A stretch of 12,981 nucleotides of DNA from Pseudomonadota bacterium (lineage in GTDB: Bacteria > Pseudomonadota > Gammaproteobacteria > Xanthomonadales > Xanthomonadaceae). The stretch is from the NCBI GenBank assembly GCA_025355485.1, contig JANXZP010000245.1:1-12981 (forward strand), written 5' to 3'. Below the pieces are notes generated by a model that was not told the origin of the DNA, ran no database searches, and was given only the letters and a program-made list of their open reading frames with translations. Positions 1 to 7,077 of the stretch are shown in pieces. The position numbers and the translations under genes are program-made. Each line of letters opens with the position of its first letter. Positions within the stretch are counted from its first letter, which is position 1.

Positions 1-44
1 CGGCTGTCCTGCCGATCAGTCGAACCATTGGGTTCGAACCAAAT

Positions 45-186
<142 letters not shown>

Positions 187-210
187 GAATTTGATTCGCC
201 GGTTTTACTC

Positions 211-269
211 GGGCGTCCTGCCCTCGCCCCTTCGGGGCCGACCTGCGGTCGTTCTTGTTGGTTCCCAAC
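211..269. repeat. Array of four adjacent short hairpins
   Basis: Four stem-loops follow one another with 0-5 base gaps: GGGC/GCCC (211-223), GCCCC/GGGGC with loop TTC (226-238), CGACC/GGTCG with loop TGC (239-251), and GTTGG/CCAAC with loop TTC (257-269). They begin just after the point where the tRNA-Ser fragment at 277-313 breaks off. From memory, similar short elements occur scattered between genes in Xanthomonadales genomes; this could not be checked. No reading frame here is convincing. A dispersed REP-like element is the best guess. Confidence 0.55.
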
Positions 270-276
270 GATCCAG

Positions 277-313
277 TCAAGACCAGTGTAATCGACCACT
301 CTGCCACACCTTC
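277..313 (-). pseudogene. Truncated tRNA-Ser(UGA) 5' half
   Basis: On the minus strand, 37 bases align without gaps to the first 37 bases of the intact tRNA-Ser at 97-186, after an acceptor-like GAAGGTG. The D-arm (TGGCAGAGTGG) and the start of the anticodon arm (CTGGTCTTGA) are retained, ending with the TGA anticodon. After that the sequence departs into the hairpin array at 211-269. The second half of the anticodon stem, the variable arm, the T-arm and the acceptor 3' strand are absent in place. It cannot fold as a tRNA and looks like a gene broken at its anticodon by insertion or recombination. Confidence 0.65.
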
Positions 314-354
314 CGGTGTCCTGTGATTCTCGCACGCAACACGTGGCGCGTCGC

Positions 355-1326
355 TCAAGCCGCAGATTTCTGCAGAGCGAGCTTGGCGCACTCCTCGCGA
401 CTCTTCTTGCAACCGGTACTGGTCGCTTCGAGCAAGGGCGGCAGGCGTTCGGCGAGAAAATCGATGAACACGCGCACTGCGGGCAGCAGGCCGCGGCGCG
501 ACGGGAAGACCGCGTGGCAGACGCCCTGCGGCAGCGACCAGTCGGGCAACACGGGCTCGAGTTCGCCGCGCTGGATCGCTTCGGCGCACACGGTTTCCGG
601 CAACAAGGCGATGCCGAGACCGCGCTTGGCGATTTCCATCAGCAGCGGAAAATCGTGGCCCATCAGGCGCGGCTGGATGTCCACGCGCACAGTCGCATCG
701 TCCGGGCCATGCAGCTCCCAGCGCTGGCGACTTTCGTCCTCGCTCATGCTCAGGGTCAGGTGCTCGGCCAGTTCCTGCGGCAGGTTCGGTCTGCCCTTCG
801 CGTCCAGGTATTTCGGACTCGCGACCAGCAGTTCGCGGATCTGGCCGAAGCTCCGCATCACCAGGCTGCCGTCGTCGTTAAGTTGCGTGCGCACCCGCAG
901 CGCGATGTCGAAACCTTCGTTGATCAGATCCACGCGACGATTGGTGACCTGCAACTGCAATCGCACCAGCGGATGCATCTGCAGGAAATCCGGCAGCAGC
1001 TCGGCGAGTTGCTGTTGCGCCAACGCGACCGGGCAACTGGCCTTGACCACGCCGCGTGGCTCGGCGCTCAGGCGATCGACGACCTCGCGCGCAGACTGCG
1101 CTTCGGACAACATAGCCTGCGCATGGCGATACACGCTCTGCCCGACCTCGGTCACCGCGAAGCGCCGAGTCGAACGTTGCAGCAGACGCACACCCAGATC
1201 GGTTTCGAGTTGCGCGATGCGCCGGCTCAGCCGCGATTTCGGAATTCCGAGCGCACGTTCGGCCGCGGCGAATCCGCCGTGTTCGACCACCATCGCGAAG
1301 TAATACAGATCGTTGAGGTCTTGCAT
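355..1326 (-). CDS. LysR-family transcriptional regulator
   Basis: The 323-residue product has the standard LysR layout. An N-terminal winged helix-turn-helix occupies about residues 1-60 (recognition region around GGFAAAERALGIPKSRLSRR), followed by a linker helix and a substrate-binding domain at about 90-300. LysR proteins act as DNA-binding tetramers that switch a target gene, often divergent, in response to a small ligand. Here no divergent partner exists. The gene follows serS by 15 bases on the same strand with a GAGGGA ribosome site 7 bases before its ATG, so it is probably transcribed with serS. The C-terminus (about 303-323) is a Lys/Cys/Ala-rich tail beyond the usual domain end. The effector and target cannot be told from sequence. 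Confidence 0.93.
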   Translation of the reverse strand: MQDLNDLYYFAMVVEHGGFAAAERALGIPKSRLSRRIAQLETDLGVRLLQRSTRRFAVTEVGQSVYRHAQAMLSEAQSAREVVDRLSAEPRGVVKASCPVALAQQQLAELLPDFLQMHPLVRLQLQVTNRRVDLINEGFDIALRVRTQLNDDGSLVMRSFGQIRELLVASPKYLDAKGRPNLPQELAEHLTLSMSEDESRQRWELHGPDDATVRVDIQPRLMGHDFPLLMEIAKRGLGIALLPETVCAEAIQRGELEPVLPDWSLPQGVCHAVFPSRRGLLPAVRVFIDFLAERLPPLLEATSTGCKKSREECAKLALQKSAA

Positions 1327-1341
1327 GGCTGCGTCCCTCGT

Positions 1342-2772
1342 CTATGCGACAGTCTCGACGCCGCCCATGTACGGGCGCAGCGCAGCGGGAACGGCAATCG
1401 AGCCGTCGGCGTTCTGGTAATTCTCCATCACTGCGATCAACGCGCGCCCGACCGCGACGCCCGACCCGTTGAGCGTGTGCATGAGTTCGGGCTTGCCGGT
1501 CGCCGGATTGCGCCAGCGCGCCTGCATGTTGCGCGCCTGGAAATCGCCGCAGTTCGAACACGAGGAAATCTCGCGATACATGTCCTGCGACGGCAGCCAG
1601 ACTTCCAGGTCGTAGGTCTTCTGCGCGGCGAAACCCATGTCGCCGGTGCACAGCAACATGCGCCGATACGGCAGCCCGAGTTTTTCCAGCACGACTTCGG
1701 CGCAGCGCGTCATGCGCTCGTGCTCGGCATCGCTTTCGTCGGGTCGCGCGATGCTGACCAGCTCGACCTTTTCGAACTGGTGCTGACGGATCATCCCACG
1801 CGTATCGCGGCCGTGGCTGCCGGCTTCGGCGCGGAAGCACAGCGAATGCGAGGTCATGCGGATCGGCAACGCGGCATCGTCGACGATGTCGCCGCGCACG
1901 ATGTTGGTCATCGGGACTTCGGATGTCGGGATCAGGTATTTGTCGCTGAAAGTACGCGCAATCCGGTGGGCCGCGACTAAATCTAGAACGTCAAAACCAT
2001 CGGGGGAGACATCTTGCTTGACTTTCTTCTTGTAGCTAAACAGTTCCGCGAACGTTGCAGGCGCGAGACCTATTTTCGCGTCCTCTCCATGAATTTCAGG
2101 AAGACGAAACGTGACAAACAGATCCTCTTCGAACTTCGGCAACTGCCCAGTGCCGCGCATCGACTCGGAATTCACCAGCAGCGGCACGTTCACTTCGAGG
2201 TAGCCGTGCTCGTTGGTGTGCAGGTCGAGCATGAATTGCGCGAGTGCGCGATGCAGGCGCGCGATGCCGCCGCGCAGCACGGTGAATCGCGCACCGGAAA
2301 GCTTCGCGCCGGTATCGCCATCGAGGCCGCCATTGCGCGCGCCGAGTTCGACGTGATCCTTCACCGCGAAATCGAAAACTCGCGGCGTGCCCCAGCGATG
2401 CAGTTCGATATTCGCGTGTTCGTCGGCGCCGACCGGCACCGATGCGTGCGGCAGGTTCGGAACGCCGGCGGCGATCGCTTCGATCTGCTCACGCAACGCA
2501 TCAAGTCGCGCCTCGCCAATCTTGAGCTCGTCGGCAATGCCCGCGACTTCGGCCATCAGCGGCGCGACGTCCTCGCCCTTCGCTTTGGCCATGCCGATCG
2601 CCTTGGAACGCGTGTTGCGCAGGTTTTGCATATCCTGGGTGCGGGTCTGCAGGGCTTTGCGCTCGGTCTCGCATGCCTCGAGTGCTGCCACGTCAAGCTC
2701 GAAGCCGCGCAACTTTTTCAGCCGCTCGGCTGTATCGGAAAGCTGGCCGCGCAATAAAATCGGGTCAAGCAT
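1342..2772 (-). CDS. serS: Seryl-tRNA synthetase with an in-frame insertion
   Basis: SerRS is the cytosolic class II synthetase that charges tRNA-Ser and tRNA-Sec. The 476-residue product has an N-terminal coiled-coil tRNA-binding arm (about 1-105), motif 2 (FRAEAGSHGRDTRG, 313-326), the serine-binding TSE (283-285) and motif 3 (GSGVAVGRALIAVMENYQ, 436-453). The start is at 2772 because MLDPILLR matches the family N-terminus and a GGAG ribosome site lies 6 bases upstream at 2779-2782. An in-frame extension to 2853 has no family resemblance. The protein is about 45 residues longer than typical bacterial SerRS (about 425-430). The extra length is a single insert at 222-277, between GTGQLPKFEEDLF and the TSE motif, in lower-GC DNA. 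All visible catalytic motifs remain, so it is likely active. Confidence 0.97.
   Translation of the reverse strand: MLDPILLRGQLSDTAERLKKLRGFELDVAALEACETERKALQTRTQDMQNLRNTRSKAIGMAKAKGEDVAPLMAEVAGIADELKIGEARLDALREQIEAIAAGVPNLPHASVPVGADEHANIELHRWGTPRVFDFAVKDHVELGARNGGLDGDTGAKLSGARFTVLRGGIARLHRALAQFMLDLHTNEHGYLEVNVPLLVNSESMRGTGQLPKFEEDLFVTFRLPEIHGEDAKIGLAPATFAELFSYKKKVKQDVSPDGFDVLDLVAAHRIARTFSDKYLIPTSEVPMTNIVRGDIVDDAALPIRMTSHSLCFRAEAGSHGRDTRGMIRQHQFEKVELVSIARPDESDAEHERMTRCAEVVLEKLGLPYRRMLLCTGDMGFAAQKTYDLEVWLPSQDMYREISSCSNCGDFQARNMQARWRNPATGKPELMHTLNGSGVAVGRALIAVMENYQNADGSIAVPAALRPYMGGVETVA
1942..2109 (-). other. Low-GC in-frame insertion inside serS
   Basis: Fifty-six codons (residues 222-277 of SerRS) replace a segment of about 11 residues in E. 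coli SerRS. By hand count the stretch is 85/168 G+C (51%), against about 60-70% in 60-base flanks. It uses TTA and CTA leucine, ATA isoleucine and TTT/GTT codons that are scarce elsewhere in the window. The peptide is rich in Lys, Asp and Phe (for example SYKKKVKQDVSPDGFDVLDL). No inverted or direct repeats marking its ends were seen. An exact left or right boundary cannot be fixed without an alignment. Confidence 0.75.
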
Positions 2773-2778
2773 GGAACG

Positions 2779-2830
2779 CTCCGGGAATCTTTCGCTCGAT
2801 ATTATCGCTGGTGGAACGAGCGTGCGGCAA
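2779..2830 (-). promoter_or_regulatory. Predicted serS promoter and ribosome-binding site
   Basis: On the minus strand a TTGCCG (-35, at 2825-2830) and GATAAT (-10, at 2801-2806) are separated by 18 bases, a good sigma-70 match in a high-GC genome. The GGAG ribosome site at 2779-2782 is 6 bases from the serS ATG. The 124-base gap 2773-2896 also has to hold the promoter of the divergent tonB-like gene; only a weak candidate (TTGCCT near 2844) was seen for that side. Confidence 0.55.
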
Positions 2831-2896
2831 ACTGCATCAGATTTGCCTTGCACGCCCGGCTCAGGCTAACTGGCCGAGCCTGGGACGAGTACAGAC

Positions 2897-3583
2897 ATGA
2901 CCGACAGCAGATACCCGCGCAAATACCCGCGAAAGCGCCTGACGCAGCAACCGACACGTCTCGAACGACTGCGCGCCGTGTTGCGGCCAGGCCATCGCTG
3001 GTTTCCGCTGGCCGTGTTCGCACTGGCGTTGGCGCTAGGCCTGCTGATCGGCCTGTCGTGGTTGAAATTGCGCCAAACGCAACCCGCATCGCCGACCGCC
3101 AATGCCGCCACGACGGTCGATCCGCAACATCCCCTACTGCCCGCACCGATGGGGGGTGGCCTGTCGACGCTTCCGGCGCCGACGCCGGGCGTGCGCAATG
3201 CTGCGCACATCGAACCCGCACCCGCCACAGCGCAATCGATTGCCGCCGGACTGACGCCCGATCAGGACACGGCCGTTTCGGATGCCCTTCCGCCGCCATC
3301 CGGCGACAGCCCGGCGCAGATCGTCGAACGCAGCAGCCGACCGGATTATCCGGCCGAGGCGTTGCGCGCGCACGAGGAAGGATCGGTGCGATTGCAGATC
3401 GTGGTGAATGAACAGGGGCAGGTCGAAAACGTCAGCGTGCTGCAGAGCAGCCATTCGCGCGCGCTGGACAACGCAGCCATGGATGCGGCGCGCACCTGGA
3501 AATATCGTCCCGCGATGCACGACGGCCAACCGACATCGGCAACGATCGAAGTGCCGATGGACTTCCGTCTCGACGAACACTAG
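2897..3583 (+). CDS. TonB-domain energy-transducer-like protein
   Basis: The 228-residue protein has a short Arg/Lys-rich cytoplasmic N-terminus, one membrane segment at about 35-56 (WFPLAVFALALALGLLIGLSWL core), a Pro/Ala-rich periplasmic linker (about 60-140) and a C-terminal TonB domain at about 145-228. That domain has the family signs YPAEALR, then GSVRLQIVVNEQGQVENVSV, LDNAAMDAARTWKYRPA and a terminal VPMDFRL. TonB proteins couple the proton motive force through ExbB/ExbD to outer-membrane receptors. The linker is much shorter than in the classic TonB and lacks long EP/KP repeats, and no exbBD lies nearby. It is therefore better read as a TonB-family paralogue than the housekeeping TonB. 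It is divergent from serS and its stop overlaps that of aroA. Confidence 0.85.
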   Translation: MTDSRYPRKYPRKRLTQQPTRLERLRAVLRPGHRWFPLAVFALALALGLLIGLSWLKLRQTQPASPTANAATTVDPQHPLLPAPMGGGLSTLPAPTPGVRNAAHIEPAPATAQSIAAGLTPDQDTAVSDALPPPSGDSPAQIVERSSRPDYPAEALRAHEEGSVRLQIVVNEQGQVENVSVLQSSHSRALDNAAMDAARTWKYRPAMHDGQPTSATIEVPMDFRLDEH

Positions 3584-4896
3584 CCGTCGCGTAATCCCAT
3601 GCCGATCTCGTTCGCGAGTCGCGTGAACCCCGGAAACGAAGTCGCGACGTTCGCGCAATCGGCGATGCGCACTTCGCCATCGGCGCACTGCGCAGCGACT
3701 GCAAACGCCATCGCGAGGCGATGGTCCCCGAGGCTATCCACTTCAGCGGCACGCAACCGTCCATCCGCACCGAGGCCGTGGATCGTCGCGCCATCGGGCG
3801 TTTCGTCCACCCGCACGCCCATCGCGCGCAACCCCGCGGACATGCCCGCGATGCGATCGGATTCCTTGACCCGCAACTCGGCCGCGCCGCTGACGACGGT
3901 CGCGCCTTCGGCGAATGCGGCTGCGACGAACAACGCCGGAAATTCGTCGATCATGTCCGGCGCCAGCATCGCGGGCAGCGTGATGCCGCTCAGTCTTGCC
4001 GAACGCACGCGCAGATCGGCCGCGGGTTCGCCACCGAGACGGCGCGGGCTTTCCTCGCGGATGTCGGCGCCCATTGCACGCAGCGCAGCCAGCAATCCGG
4101 TGCGTCGCGGATTGATGCCAACGCCGCGCAGCAGCAGATCCGAACCCGGCACGATGCTCGCCGCGACCAGCAGGAACGCGGCCGAGGAAAAATCGCCAGG
4201 TACGACGATATCGGTCGCATGCAGGCGATGGCCGCCTTCGAGAGATGCTTCGCCAGGAACGTGGCGGATCGGCCAACCGAACGCGGCGAGCATGCTTTCG
4301 GTGTAGTCGCGGGTCGGCTGGGTCTCGCGTACGCGGGTCGTGCCTTCGGCGTACAGGCCGGCGAGCAGCACCGCCGATTTGACCTGCGCGCTGGCAACAG
4401 GTGATCTGAAATCAATCGCTTGCAGCTTATTTTTCGCGTGAATTCGCAACGGGGGAAATCCGCCTTCCACCGCTTCGATCGACGCGCCCATCCGGGCCAA
4501 CGGATCGATCACGCGAGCCATCGGCCGCCGCGACAACGACGCATCGCCGACCAGCACGCTGTCGAAGCCCTGCCCTGCCAGCAGTCCGCACAGCAGGCGC
4601 ATGCCGGTGCCTGCGTTGCCGCAATCGAGTGCATCGTCGCTGCCGCGCAGGCCACGCAGGCCGACGCCATGCACGATGCGTTCGCCCGCCGACGGCGCCT
4701 CGATGCGCACGCCGAGCCGTTGCAGGATCGCGGCGGTCGCGCGGGTGTCCTCGCCTTCGAGGAATCCGCTGATGCGCGAGGTGCCATCGGCGATTGCGGC
4801 CAACATCACCGCGCGATGCGAGATGGATTTATCTCCCGGCACACGCACGTCGCCGCGCAATGCGCGGCCTTGCGATGCCTGCCAATCGAGGGCCAT
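3580..4896 (-). CDS. aroA: 3-phosphoshikimate 1-carboxyvinyltransferase (EPSP synthase)
   Basis: This enzyme joins shikimate-3-phosphate and phosphoenolpyruvate in the sixth step of the shikimate pathway, in the cytosol. The 438-residue product shows PGDKSISHR (20-28), NAGTGMR (94-100), RPMAR (124-128), SAQVK (169-173), RDYTE (196-200), PGDFSSAAF (233-241), DEFPA (318-322), ESDR (345-348) and DHRLAMA (391-397), all landmarks of the family. GDKS and SAQVK are features of class II EPSP synthases rather than of the E. coli type. The start at 4896 gives the family N-terminus (ALRGDVRVPG) and lies 4 bases after the serC stop, so the two are translationally close. The frame stays open upstream inside serC, but that longer start has no family match. 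A local AT-rich patch lies at about 4401-4450. Confidence 0.96.
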   Translation of the reverse strand: MALDWQASQGRALRGDVRVPGDKSISHRAVMLAAIADGTSRISGFLEGEDTRATAAILQRLGVRIEAPSAGERIVHGVGLRGLRGSDDALDCGNAGTGMRLLCGLLAGQGFDSVLVGDASLSRRPMARVIDPLARMGASIEAVEGGFPPLRIHAKNKLQAIDFRSPVASAQVKSAVLLAGLYAEGTTRVRETQPTRDYTESMLAAFGWPIRHVPGEASLEGGHRLHATDIVVPGDFSSAAFLLVAASIVPGSDLLLRGVGINPRRTGLLAALRAMGADIREESPRRLGGEPAADLRVRSARLSGITLPAMLAPDMIDEFPALFVAAAFAEGATVVSGAAELRVKESDRIAGMSAGLRAMGVRVDETPDGATIHGLGADGRLRAAEVDSLGDHRLAMAFAVAAQCADGEVRIADCANVATSFPGFTRLANEIGMGLRDG

Positions 4897-4900
4897 TGCG

Positions 4901-5986
4901 TCAGCCGTGGCGATTCTTGAAATCGCCCATGAAATCCACCAGCGCCTGCACGCCCGCCAGCGGCATCGCGTTGTACAGCGAAGCGCGCATGCCGCCGACC
5001 GCTTTGTGGCCCTTGAGTGCGAGCAGGCCAGCGGCTTCGGATTCCTTGAGGAACGGCGTATCGAGCGCATCGTCGTGCAGGGTGAAAGGCACATTCATCC
5101 ACGAGCGATAGCGGACATCAACCGGGTTCTTGTAGTAACCGCCGGAACCATCGATCGCTGCGTACAGCAGTTCGGACTTCGCACGATTGCGCGCAGCCAT
5201 CGCGGTGAGGCCGCCCTCGCCGTCGATCCACTCCAGCACCAGGCCGGTCAGGTACCACGGGAAGCTCGGCGGTGTGTTGAGTAGCGAATGTTCCTTCGCA
5301 TGCGCGCTGTAGCTGAGGATGTTCGCGAGCGGTCGCGGCTTGCGCGCAAGCAGGTCGTTGCGCACGATCAGCACGGTCAGTCCCGACGCGCCCATGTTCT
5401 TCTGCGTACCGGCATAGATCAGTCCGAAGCGGCTGACATCGATCGGGCGCGACAGCAACGTGGACGAAAAATCCGCAACGACCGGCACGTCGCCGATATC
5501 CGGAACCGTTTCAAACTCGACGCCGTGGATGGTTTCGTTGGGCGTGACATGCAGGTACGCCGCACCGGGCGTGAGCTGCCACTCGCTGCGATCGGGCACC
5601 GAGGTGTACTTGCCCGCTTCGCCCGAGGCCACGATGTTCGTGCGCATATAGGGTTTGGCTTCGGACAGCGCCTTGACGCCCCAATGCCCCGTCAGCAGAT
5701 AGTCGGCGGTGTCGTCGGGCGCAGCGATGTTCTGCGGAATCTGTGCGAAATGCTGGGTCGCCCCGCCTTGCAGGAACAGCACCGCGTAATCAGAGGAAAT
5801 ACCAAGCAACCGGCGCAGGTCGGCTTCGACCTTCTCGGTCATTGCGACGAAGGCCTTGCCGCGATGGCTGATCTCCATCACCGAAGCGGACTGTCCGCCC
5901 CACTCCAGCATTTCGGCCTGCGCGCGGCGCAGCACGGGTTCGGGCATTGCGGAAGGTCCAGCGCTGAAGTTGTAGCCGCGCGACAT
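4901..5986 (-). CDS. serC: Phosphoserine aminotransferase
   Basis: SerC is a PLP enzyme that converts 3-phosphohydroxypyruvate and glutamate to O-phosphoserine and 2-oxoglutarate. It also makes 4-phosphohydroxythreonine for pyridoxal phosphate synthesis. The 361 residues match the length of E. coli SerC (362). Visible landmarks are YNFSAGPSAMP (5-15), the FLQGGATQHF cofactor site (71-80), HVTPNETIHGVEF (146-158), ADFSSTLLSRP (171-181) and AGTQKNMG (192-199), in which K196 should form the Schiff base. A GAGGAA ribosome site (5992-5997) lies 5 bases before the ATG. It is the first gene of a serC-aroA operon. Relatives often have pheA and other aromatic genes between these two, so direct juxtaposition is a compact version. 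Confidence 0.97.
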   Translation of the reverse strand: MSRGYNFSAGPSAMPEPVLRRAQAEMLEWGGQSASVMEISHRGKAFVAMTEKVEADLRRLLGISSDYAVLFLQGGATQHFAQIPQNIAAPDDTADYLLTGHWGVKALSEAKPYMRTNIVASGEAGKYTSVPDRSEWQLTPGAAYLHVTPNETIHGVEFETVPDIGDVPVVADFSSTLLSRPIDVSRFGLIYAGTQKNMGASGLTVLIVRNDLLARKPRPLANILSYSAHAKEHSLLNTPPSFPWYLTGLVLEWIDGEGGLTAMAARNRAKSELLYAAIDGSGGYYKNPVDVRYRSWMNVPFTLHDDALDTPFLKESEAAGLLALKGHKAVGGMRASLYNAMPLAGVQALVDFMGDFKNRHG

Positions 5987-6082
5987 CGGGTTTCCTCACA
6001 GGGTTTGGATGGCGCAGTGCAACAAACCGGCGCGGGGAATGCAAGCGATCACGCTGCCATGAAGACGCAGACGTCGCTTATT

Positions 6083-6143
6083 GCCCGGCCCTACCGGGCG
6101 TGCTTCGCGGCACGAGCTGCCACTGGCAGCTCGTCAACGCCGC
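6083..6143 (-). terminator. Two hairpins between the FHA gene and serC
   Basis: The 160-base gap 5987-6146 holds a hairpin GCCCGG/CCGGGC (6083-6099) and a compound hairpin. The latter has an inner perfect 10-bp stem (6112-6121 with 6125-6134, loop ACT), a CAAC bulge on one side, and an outer GCGGC/GCCGC stem (6107-6111 with 6139-6143). It begins 3 bases past the FHA gene's last base on the minus strand. There is no T-run, so it may be a transcript-end stabiliser or REP-like element rather than a strong intrinsic terminator. Confidence 0.5.
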
Positions 6144-6146
6144 TCA

Positions 6147-7016
6147 TTACCCACCCAGCCGTGGCGCGTAGAACAGCAGTGCAGCAATCGCTGCGCCCAG
6201 CGCGGCCGCGGATACGATCAGCCACCAGACGCCAGCGCCACGACGACGCGGGGTCGGACCGGATGGCTCCGCCGCTTGCACTGAGTGGACGCCAGTCACC
6301 GGGCGCATGGTCTGGGTCGTGTGCGCAGCAGTCGGCGGCAGCGGCGTGGTGTCGTGCCGTTGCACCGGCGCGCTGAGGCCTGGCGCTTCGAGCACATAGC
6401 GGTTCTGCTCCCACGCGAGCTGGTCGCCCGCTGCCAGCAACGCATTGCGCACCGGTACGCCATTGAGGATGGTGCCATCGCCCGCACCCAGATCGCGCAG
6501 CACCACGCGATCGCCGTGGAGTTCGACGCGCGCCTGGCGATCGCCCATGGCCGGTTCGTCGAGGCGGATATCAGCGGAATCGCCGCGGCCGACGATCACC
6601 GGCTCGCACAACGGGAAACTGCGTCCGTAGTGCGCGCCGCCAACCCCGCGCAACACGAAGCGCTCGGCGCATACGGCGCTGTTGCCGGTCGATTCCCGGT
6701 TCAGCGCGGCGCTAGCCGGCGGTAGCGGCGAGGTCTGAGGATCCGACTCGCTGCGCAGCAATACCTGCACGCGGCCGAGTGAAATCAGATCGCCCGGGCG
6801 CACCAGGGCCAGCCGGCTGACCGGGCGTGCGTTGACGTGCGCGACCGCATCACCGCTCTCGATGACCAGCCACAGCCCGCGACGGTCGTTGGCCAGCACC
6901 GCGTGGCGTTCGGCCAGGCCTTCCAGGCGCACACGGCTGTCGCTGCCGCTGCCCAGACTGATGCGGCTGGCCTCGATGACATCGGGATGCTCACCGTTTG
7001 GAAACGTCAGACGCAT
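6147..7016 (-). CDS. FHA-domain membrane-anchored protein
   Basis: The 289-residue protein has two FHA-like folds, at about 14-82 and 138-207, then a Pro/Thr-rich stretch (215-258), basic residues (PRRRG) and one C-terminal membrane helix at about 263-284. This predicts a cytoplasmic double FHA unit anchored by its tail. FHA domains bind phosphothreonine through conserved Ser, His and Asn residues. The second domain keeps the Gly-Arg (GRGD, 143-146) and TILNG (182-186) but has GDRQA where SRRHA is usual. The first has AERHA and VNARP. Phosphothreonine binding may therefore be weakened. A strong GGAGGAGG ribosome site lies 4 bases before the ATG. No kinase, phosphatase or secretion gene is nearby, so its pathway is unknown. 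Confidence 0.85.
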   Translation of the reverse strand: MRLTFPNGEHPDVIEASRISLGSGSDSRVRLEGLAERHAVLANDRRGLWLVIESGDAVAHVNARPVSRLALVRPGDLISLGRVQVLLRSESDPQTSPLPPASAALNRESTGNSAVCAERFVLRGVGGAHYGRSFPLCEPVIVGRGDSADIRLDEPAMGDRQARVELHGDRVVLRDLGAGDGTILNGVPVRNALLAAGDQLAWEQNRYVLEAPGLSAPVQRHDTTPLPPTAAHTTQTMRPVTGVHSVQAAEPSGPTPRRRGAGVWWLIVSAAALGAAIAALLFYAPRLGG

Positions 7017-7077
7017 GCGACCTCCTCCCCGCCGGGGACTCTAGCATGCACCGCGCGCAAACCGCAGAATGGCGTCC

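Noticed and set aside
878..1840. Minus-strand open frame of 320 codons overlapping lysR and serS
   Set aside because: It is a different frame of the same strand across two real genes; Arg-rich with no domain.
316..1980. Long plus-strand open frames across 191-1303, 316-1980 and 2014-2757
   Set aside because: They are antisense to lysR and serS, are rich in Arg/His/Gln as expected from opposite frames of high-GC genes, and show no recognisable domain.
1942..2109. Intein in SerRS
   Set aside because: The insert is only about 45 residues longer than normal and lacks the Cys/Ser start and His-Asn end of inteins.
2773..2853. Extended start of serS at 2853
   Set aside because: The 27 extra residues have no family match and cover the predicted promoter; the ATG at 2772 has a good ribosome site and a family-like N-terminus.
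4897..5094. Extended start of aroA inside serC
   Set aside because: The extra 66 residues are an out-of-frame reading of serC; the ATG at 4896 gives the family start 4 bases after the serC stop.
5987..6146. Small gene in the gap between serC and the FHA gene
   Set aside because: Only hairpins are visible; no short frame has a ribosome site and plausible composition.
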